From Zobellia uliginosa (GTDB lineage: Bacteria > Bacteroidota > Bacteroidia > Flavobacteriales > Flavobacteriaceae): a stretch of 64,000 bases of DNA. The position numbers were made by a program, and so were the translations under genes. This document shows positions 59,026 through 64,000 of the stretch, in pieces (position 1 is the stretch's first letter; every line of letters starts with the position of its first letter). Location: contig NZ_FTOB01000011.1 in the NCBI RefSeq assembly GCF_900156625.1, positions 1 through 64,000 on the forward strand, given 5' to 3'. The notes under the pieces are model-generated. The model saw only the letters and a program-made list of their open reading frames with translations, was not told the origin of the DNA and did no database searches.

Positions 59026-59354
59026 GAATAGGCAGTAATAAAATCAAAAAATTAAAAGCATCATATTTATTTATACCACTCGGATTTTTAAATAAAGTTC
59101 GAGTGATTTTGCATGTGAGCCAACGGTTTAGCGACGAGTCGACAAGGGTATTTTCACCCAAGCTTCTCACAGGCCCCAAGGGTGTCAAGAAAACACGCTA
59201 AGCGTAAAGGTCTCCACAGAGGTGCTGCTTGATATTTTCCTCCCCATACAGATTGATTCCCATAGGAAACAACGTGGCCAAAGACCGGTGTAGTTTAACC
59301 ATGTAACCATACTCGGTCGTACCGACCGAATGCTTAGTTATTGACGGTAGTATT
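59026..59354. other. Spacer with boundary-type motif
   Basis: 329 bases without a credible gene. GCCAACGGTTTAGCGACGAG at 59119-59138 resembles the motif at 51411. The 59140-59350 part is somewhat higher in GC and contains partly open minus-strand frames but no family I recognise; I treat it as decayed DNA. Confidence 0.3.
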
Positions 59355-59933
59355 TTATCTTTCGTTGTATCCTTTTCCGTCAAAGATTTTGGGTTTTGCC
59401 TTTTCAATTCTTGATGTTCGGGTGTTCGATTGTTTGGCATCTGAAAAATGAAGTAAATACCCCCTTTGTCTTCCTGGTGTCAAGTTGTAAAATGCAGTTT
59501 CAAATTCCGAGTCGTTCTCAAATGCTTGTTCTAGCTCTTTGGGCATTTCATATTCAGAAGTCTTTTTCTTTTTGACTTTCAAGCCTGCCTTTTCCACTTC
59601 TATTGCTTCAAAAATATAGACTTTGATAGCTTTTTTCAAATCATCGATTTGTGTTTTGTCCGTAAATCGAATTTGTCGGGCAGATTGAACGTTTTCGGTC
59701 TGTTGTACCAAAATATGTTCGGTGTCATTTAGCAATGCTCCTTTGTGAAAAAGTAAGGCACAATAATCCTTAAATCCGTGAATTAGAACTATGTTTTTAC
59801 CTTGAAAAGTGTAGCAAGGGTGCATCCATTTAAAATCTTCATCAAGTCCACATTCCAAGCATATTTCTCGCAGCAAAATGGTTTCATCTTTCCAATTCTT
59901 GATTTTTTCTATATATCTGTCAACTTTGTCCAT
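59355..59933 (-). CDS. DUF1801/YdeI-like protein
   Basis: 192 residues. N-terminal DUF1801-like domain (YIEKIKNWKDETILLREICLECGLDEDFKWMHPCY, FKDYCALLFHKGALL) and a C-terminal YdeI/OmpD-associated motif (PKELEQAFENDSEFETAFYNLTPGRQRGYLLHFSDAKQSNTR). Both are small ligand-binding or bacteriocin-protection-like modules of unclear function. Last gene of the ArsR-SRPBCC-DoxX operon, 2 bases after DoxX. The operon arrangement recurs in Bacteroidota according to my recollection of such genomes. Confidence 0.8.
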   Translation of the reverse strand: MDKVDRYIEKIKNWKDETILLREICLECGLDEDFKWMHPCYTFQGKNIVLIHGFKDYCALLFHKGALLNDTEHILVQQTENVQSARQIRFTDKTQIDDLKKAIKVYIFEAIEVEKAGLKVKKKKTSEYEMPKELEQAFENDSEFETAFYNLTPGRQRGYLLHFSDAKQSNTRTSRIEKAKPKIFDGKGYNER

Positions 59934-59935
59934 AG

Positions 59936-60325
59936 TTAGCTTTGTTTTTGTGGTTCAATTATTTTTTTGTCATTTGGTCTGAAATACCAAGACGTAACTG
60001 TTACTAAAAGCAAAATAATTGAAGGTAATGCTTCTGTTATGGATTGTCCCACTGCTAAATGTGACATGGTTGCTCCGGACATGGCAAAGAAAAATCCTGC
60101 ATAAGCCCATTCTTTTAGTAAAGCTTTTTTAGGAATTAAAATGGCGATTACCCCTAAAATTTTCCAAGTTCCAAGAATTGACAGCAAGTAGAGTGGGTAG
60201 CCCAGTTGGGTAACTATTTCGTTGTATCCGCCAATTTGAAATAGTTGTTGGATTCCGCCTGCCAACATTCCGAATGATAGGAAGATTGTTGAAGTCCAAT
60301 AAATAATTTTGCTCGTTGTAGTCAT
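59936..60325 (-). CDS. DoxX-like membrane protein
   Basis: 129 residues with four predicted transmembrane helices (IIYWTSTIFLSFGMLAGGIQ, LYLLSILGTWKILGVIAILI, AYAGFFFAMSGATMSHLAVG, ALPSIILLLVTVTSWYF). DoxX family; members are found in redox and stress systems. Located 7 bases after SRPBCC and 2 bases before the DUF1801 gene, so co-transcribed. Role not established. Confidence 0.87.
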   Translation of the reverse strand: MTTTSKIIYWTSTIFLSFGMLAGGIQQLFQIGGYNEIVTQLGYPLYLLSILGTWKILGVIAILIPKKALLKEWAYAGFFFAMSGATMSHLAVGQSITEALPSIILLLVTVTSWYFRPNDKKIIEPQKQS

Positions 60326-60332
60326 TTTGCAA

Positions 60333-60797
60333 TTATTTTGATTTTGTCAATATTTCTTCCAATCGGTTATGTGCCCAATTGATACCTTGCTTGAACGGAA
60401 GTTTTAGATTTTGGTCTCTGTGGTTTACGGATTGATAGATTACATTCTGTTTTAATCTGCTTGTGTTTTCGGACAATTTCTCGAATTCGTAAATTTCGAG
60501 TTGAACGCCAAAAGGCATATTTTCCATTTCAAAAGTCCGTATGATTTTTTGGTTTGTTATAAAGTCGTGTATCGTACCATTAAATCCGATTTTGTTGCCT
60601 TTTGGGTCGGAAGTTGAGAATTGGAAACTACCGTGTTTTTGGAAGTCGAACTTTAGCACTTTCGTTCCCATCCATTGTTCAATTATTTCTGGTTCCGTAT
60701 AGGCTTTGAACAAGAGTTCTACAGGCAAGTCAAACGTTCGTGTTATGAGTATTTCCTGTTTGCCATCTTCGGCTATCACCTTTGTTTTTAGTTCCAT
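60333..60797 (-). CDS. SRPBCC/AHSA1-domain protein
   Basis: 154 residues with an activator of Hsp90 ATPase 1-like (START-related, SRPBCC) fold: ITRTFDLPVELLFKAYTEPEIIEQWMGTK at the N-terminus and the long C-terminal helix INWAHNRLEEILTKSK. Proteins of this kind bind hydrophobic small molecules. It starts 2 bases after the ArsR stop, implying translational coupling; ArsR-SRPBCC pairs are very common. Confidence 0.92.
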   Translation of the reverse strand: MELKTKVIAEDGKQEILITRTFDLPVELLFKAYTEPEIIEQWMGTKVLKFDFQKHGSFQFSTSDPKGNKIGFNGTIHDFITNQKIIRTFEMENMPFGVQLEIYEFEKLSENTSRLKQNVIYQSVNHRDQNLKLPFKQGINWAHNRLEEILTKSK

Positions 60798-60799
60798 AT

Positions 60800-61123
60800 C
60801 TATTTTTTTGATTGATAGTTTTTCATCACCGATTCCAATTTGTTAAATCGGTCGTCCCAAAGTTTTCTGAAAGGCTCGATAAATTCCGCTATTTCTTTCA
60901 TTCCGTTTGGATTTAGGTGATAGTAGATCTCTCGCCCTTTGTGTTCCTGCTCCAAAATTTCGCATTCGGTAAGGATTTGAATGTGCTTTGAAATCGTTTG
61001 CCTTGAATAGTCAAAATTTTCGGCAATGGCAGTTGGTGTCAGTGCTTGAAATGCAACTAAAGAAATAATGGTTCTTCGGGTTGGATCGGCAATGGCTTGA
61101 AAAACATCTCGTCTTAATTTCAT
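60800..61123 (-). CDS. ArsR-family winged-helix repressor
   Basis: 107 residues. Winged helix-turn-helix: [63 protein letters not shown]. No Cys metal-binding pair is present, so it belongs to the non-metal ArsR group that partners SRPBCC proteins. First gene of the four-gene minus-strand operon. The paired repeats at 61127-61168, immediately upstream of the ATG, are its likely operator. Confidence 0.93.
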   Translation of the reverse strand: MKLRRDVFQAIADPTRRTIISLVAFQALTPTAIAENFDYSRQTISKHIQILTECEILEQEHKGREIYYHLNPNGMKEIAEFIEPFRKLWDDRFNKLESVMKNYQSKK

Positions 61124-61126
61124 TAT

Positions 61127-61168
61127 GCAGCTATTTAACTGCTAATATAAGTGCAACTATTTGACTGC
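61127..61168 (-). promoter_or_regulatory. Tandem ArsR operator-like repeats
   Basis: Two 16-base copies, GCAGCTATTTAACTGC (61127-61142) and GCAACTATTTGACTGC (61153-61168), are identical at 14 of 16 positions, each with partial dyad symmetry (GCAG...CTGC), and are spaced 26 bases start to start, about 2.5 helical turns. They lie directly upstream of the arsR start codon on the minus strand. Confidence 0.7.
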
Positions 61169-61715
61169 GCAAATTTTCGCTTTAATTTTTTGAAATTAGT
61201 GGTCGTTTTTCTCTTCCGTTATAGTTGCTGACAACGCGCGAGAATATAGGTAGTAACGGGTCTCGTACGACTAATTACGAAAAAGGAAACCGAACCTTGG
61301 GAAGATTCGGAGGATCTTCTGAGGAACACGAAGTCCGGCTATTCATTATACACGTCTTAAGTTTGATTCTCGTTAGATTGTCGGTATGATCAGAAAGAAC
61401 AAAAGAGAGAATTAAAGTCCGTCTAACTGTCAATAAAACATGGGGTTTTCTTTTTTGTCAGGTTGCATATTCCAAGACCAAGTTAGATTGTAAAATCTAT
61501 TCCGGATGTCAAATTTACGTTTGCCTATAATTTCGCGGTTTTAAAAAAAGCGCATTTGTGAAAAAAGGGGATTCCAACTAAAATACGATATCACCTGTTT
61601 AATCTGGTAACAATCTGTTTGAAAGACGGATAGTCTAACAATGATAGGTGTTAAATTAGTATTGGACAAGTGCAATGAAGTCATTTATAATTCATATATA
61701 AGTCTTAGGAGCATT
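61169..61715. other. Gene-free spacer, 547 bases
   Basis: Spacer between the ArsR operon and the end of the M14 gene. TTGCTGACAACGCGCGAGAA near 61225 is a boundary-type motif. No gene, RNA or hairpin of note was seen in the rest. Confidence 0.25.
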
Positions 61716-62762
61716 TTATAACTTGGAACTTAAACACATTAAAGTGTCATCTACATTGACGGGTGGGGTGGAAATTTTGTATAGAATTATGCCTGATGTA
61801 GGTGCTTTGTATTCTTTGAGCTTCTCGCCAAATTCGTCGGTGATATAGCCTACGACCTCACCCTCTTCAACAGAATCTCCTGCTTTGAGATTACTGTAAA
61901 AAAGACCTTTTTCATTAGACTTGATATAGGTTTGATTGTTTAACTGAATGAGCTTTGGGCTTGGCCCGGTAGCCTTATCGTACATCTTCATTTCAACGAG
62001 TATATTATATACTCCCTTTTTTATCAAGCTAACGGCATCATTTTGTACATTGCCCAATTTGCCACTTTCAAAGCTCAAGGCCACTTTGCCATCTTGACTA
62101 GCTTGTTTAAAGACATATTTTGCTGGTTCATCATCCCTAATAGTAAAAGGATATGAAACGATATATTCGAACCCGCTGACCTCTGAAAGTCTTCTGGCCT
62201 TTTTTGTTTGTTGCGGATAATTTCCATTATCGTAGAAAAGCGCAAACGGAATCAAATCTTCATTGACACCGCCACCATGTATATCTAAGAAAACATCGCT
62301 CGCTGGAATTATATTCGTTGTAATGAAATGCGCTATTTTCTGGGTAACACTACCATTTGATTTGCCCGGGAAAGCACCGTTCAGATTCACTTGGTCATTT
62401 GGGTTGACAATAGAGGTTCGAGAAAAAAACGAAGCCGTATTGGCCACGGGTATGATAATCAAAGTACCACTCAAGCTGTTGATATCGATTTCTCTCAAAA
62501 GCTCTTGTACGCCAACAATGGGCGGATATTCAAACCCGTGAACTCCGGCAACAATCGTAAAAACAGGGCCTTCGTTCTTTCCCTTTAGTATCGATATTGG
62601 CATGAAGGTTTGGTTGTTCCGAGAATCTTGGAATGAAATACGTATGTTTTTTTTTAGAGGTCTCGAATTACTTGAAAGCATATCCTGAATGCTGTCTTGG
62701 GCTAATCCCATATAAATGGAAAAAAACATGAGAAGAATAAAAAGTGATTTTCTATTTTTCAT
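61716..62762 (-). CDS. Succinylglutamate desuccinylase/aspartoacylase-family (M14) protein, secreted
   Basis: 348 residues, signal peptide MKNRKSLFILLMFFSIYMGLAQ. Zinc-binding residues of the M14 AstE/AspA fold are seen: H75 and E78 in VAGVHGFEYPP and H162 in FLDIHGGG. A C-terminal biotinyl/lipoyl-like beta-domain follows (GLFYSNLKAGDSVEEGEVVGYITDEFGE). It would deacylate an N-acyl amino acid or related amide outside the cytoplasm. It stands alone; the IS1182 relic lies directly upstream, 58 bases before its start codon, so its promoter may come from or have been disrupted by the element. Confidence 0.87.
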   Translation of the reverse strand: MKNRKSLFILLMFFSIYMGLAQDSIQDMLSSNSRPLKKNIRISFQDSRNNQTFMPISILKGKNEGPVFTIVAGVHGFEYPPIVGVQELLREIDINSLSGTLIIIPVANTASFFSRTSIVNPNDQVNLNGAFPGKSNGSVTQKIAHFITTNIIPASDVFLDIHGGGVNEDLIPFALFYDNGNYPQQTKKARRLSEVSGFEYIVSYPFTIRDDEPAKYVFKQASQDGKVALSFESGKLGNVQNDAVSLIKKGVYNILVEMKMYDKATGPSPKLIQLNNQTYIKSNEKGLFYSNLKAGDSVEEGEVVGYITDEFGEKLKEYKAPTSGIILYKISTPPVNVDDTLMCLSSKL

Positions 62763-62819
62763 TTTATTGTTTCTATAAAGGTGTTATAACGTTTATGTAT
62801 ACGCATAGTTGGGGGGTAT

Positions 62820-63320
62820 GTACGAAGATTGTCCACAGGAAAATCATCCGTACTAAACTTGCAACTAGCTTTGGTTAGGCCCAAAATTGAGCAATTGTTT
62901 TTATGCATTGTGCCTGTTGCACAAATTAATGAAAAAACCACATAGGATCAAGGCGATTTTAACGTTTCGTTGTTAATTTCAGGTATGCAGGGAAAAAAGG
63001 ATTACCAAGAAAAACGGTTCGCCCATTTCCAGTTGTTTGGGGGAATGGGAGAGCGGCCAAAAGAGCATAGATCCGGTGGTCTTCTTCAAGCTTAGCCTTG
63101 TGGGCTACCTGGAGAACATCGTCCACAATCGCCTATGATCTGAAAAAGTACTTGAAATTCACTGAAAAACGTTCCAAAAGTGGGGTAGGCATGGCCGCCT
63201 TGTCGGTTTTTGTAAAAAAACGGATTGGAAAAGCTCAAAAGCCTGTTTTTATACCTCTATAAATAAGGGGCTCTTCCGGTATAAAAAAAACGAAACCGCC
63301 TTAAAAAGCGGTTATCGAGG
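62820..63320 (+). mobile_element. Internally deleted relic of an IS1182-family element (copy 2)
   Basis: Starts at GTACGAAGATTGTCCACAGG and shares a leader with copy 1. Transposase ATG at 62985: MQGKKDYQEKRFAHFQL, the standard IS1182 N-terminus. After a deletion the plus strand reads IDPVVFFKLSLVGYLENIVH (about 63069-63130), a conserved IS1182 segment, then in another frame AYDLKKYLKFTEKRSKSG (about 63131-63190), the conserved C-terminal end, to a stop near 63261. The catalytic core is absent. A perfect AACCGC/GCGGTT hairpin at 63294-63313 may be part of the right end. Confidence 0.8.
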
Positions 63321-63358
63321 TCGTTCTTTTAATCATTATGGGGTAGTGCAATGCTTAC

Positions 63359-64000
63359 TTATGTCGTGTGCAGTTTTTTTATTATAAAATACATAGATAA
63401 CAGATTGTGTTTTTGCCCATTAAATTCAACTTCGGGTTCAGTTTTCTCAATTTTCTCAATTATTTTAAAAGCTGTTTGTTGAATTAAAGATTCAAAATCT
63501 TCGGATTGATATTCTTTAAATCCATATTTAGTAAAGTTAAGTGTTTGTCCTTCAATAAATGGTCTAAATGAAACAATTAATATTCCATTTTTTTTTAATA
63601 CTCTATAAATTTCTTTTAATGCCTTTACTGGATTTTTCCAAAAGTAAATGGCGTTGATTGTGCATATTTTATCAAATGTTTCATCCCAAACAGGTATTTT
63701 CTCAACATCTGCATCAAATAAATCTACATATCCTGTTTCTATTAGTAAACTATTATTTTTTTTGCTTCAGTTATCATAGTGTTAGAAATATCAATTCCAG
63801 TAAAGGATATTCTTGAACCATAGTTCAGAATATCCTTTATAAATTTCCCATTTCCAAACCCAATTTCCAAAACAGATTCATTGTCTTTTATTTTTAGCAA
63901 TTCATATGTGGTTTTACTTATGAATTCATTCATGGAATTCATACCTAAAGCGACATCGATTCCATATTTCCCTGATGGATTGGCTAACTGTTTAGCAACT
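63359..64000 (-). pseudogene. Class I SAM-dependent methyltransferase, frameshifted and cut by the window end
   Basis: The minus strand encodes a UbiE-type methyltransferase: SAM motif VLEIGFGNGKFIKDIL, motif ITEAKK, then in the next frame GYVDLFDADVEKIPVWDE, INAIYFWKNPVKALKEIYRVLKKNG and an end at LSMYFIIKKLHTT. The two parts are separated by a -1 shift at a run of eight A residues on the coding strand (63756-63763); nine A would restore one continuous frame through FDAD. The 5' part runs off the window (VAKQLANPSGKYGIDVALG reads into the edge). It is either a true pseudogene, a phase-variable homopolymer or a sequencing error. Confidence 0.75.

Noticed and set aside
59198-59440. 80-codon minus-strand frame overlapping the DUF1801 gene end
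   Set aside because: Overlaps the credible gene by 86 bases in another frame and has no recognisable domain; the spacer part may be a decayed element but I could not name it.
1-64000. tRNA genes, rRNA, CRISPR arrays, replication origin
   Set aside because: No cloverleaf-type, rRNA-like or regularly spaced repeat pattern was seen by eye; a covariance-model search was not possible.

Overview
The window looks like a chromosomal segment of a marine Flavobacteriaceae bacterium (Bacteroidota; Zobellia/Maribacter/Arenibacter-like). The reasons are low GC, two SusC/SusD pairs, two hybrid two-component (HTCS) regulators, type IX secretion (T9SS) C-terminal tails, two FGly-type sulfatases, and a TAnnTTTG-type promoter. 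No tRNA, rRNA or CRISPR array was seen.

Position 1-26.4 kb is a first polysaccharide utilization locus (PUL 1). It runs HTCS (689-4909), SusC, SusD, two intercistronic hairpins, GH89 alpha-N-acetylglucosaminidase, GH20 beta-hexosaminidase with a PA14-like tail, a sulfatase lipoprotein, a GH37/GH63-like (alpha/alpha)6 glycosidase, a phytanoyl-CoA-dioxygenase-like protein, a Tat-exported TIM-barrel epimerase and a second sulfatase. The gene set implies a sulfated glycan containing alpha-GlcNAc and beta-HexNAc.

Position 22.2-48.6 kb is a second, divergent PUL (PUL 2). A second HTCS on the minus strand faces away from a GH110 alpha-1,3-galactosidase lipoprotein, SusC, SusD and a surface glycan-binding lipoprotein, which end at a hairpin terminator. 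A second block follows: a GH42-like clan-A hydrolase with a T9SS tail, a FN3 lipoprotein, a divergent GH82 (iota-carrageenase family) lipoprotein, a Tat-exported Gfo/Idh/MocA oxidoreductase, a second GH42-like paralogue, and a large T9SS-exported Asp-box beta-propeller/ricin-lectin protein. GH110, GH82-like and GH42-like enzymes together suggest a sulfated galactan (carrageenan-like) target. Several of these enzymes are remote from characterised members, so this is the best candidate for an undescribed catabolic system.

Position 48.6-64 kb is an accessory mosaic of small metabolic and regulatory genes: epoxide hydrolase; a Gly/Arg-rich secreted protein; an esterase with an outer-membrane-like protein; a Crp-family regulator; an ATP-grasp enzyme; a HxlR regulator divergent from a reductase/NmrA/haloalkane-dehalogenase-like operon with a readable promoter/operator; an ArsR-SRPBCC-DoxX-YdeI operon with tandem operator-like repeats; an M14 deacylase; and a frameshifted methyltransferase cut by the window end. 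Two internally deleted relics of an IS1182-family transposase lie here, with a GC-rich orphan patch and several gene-boundary motifs of AACGG type, all consistent with repeated gene gain and loss.
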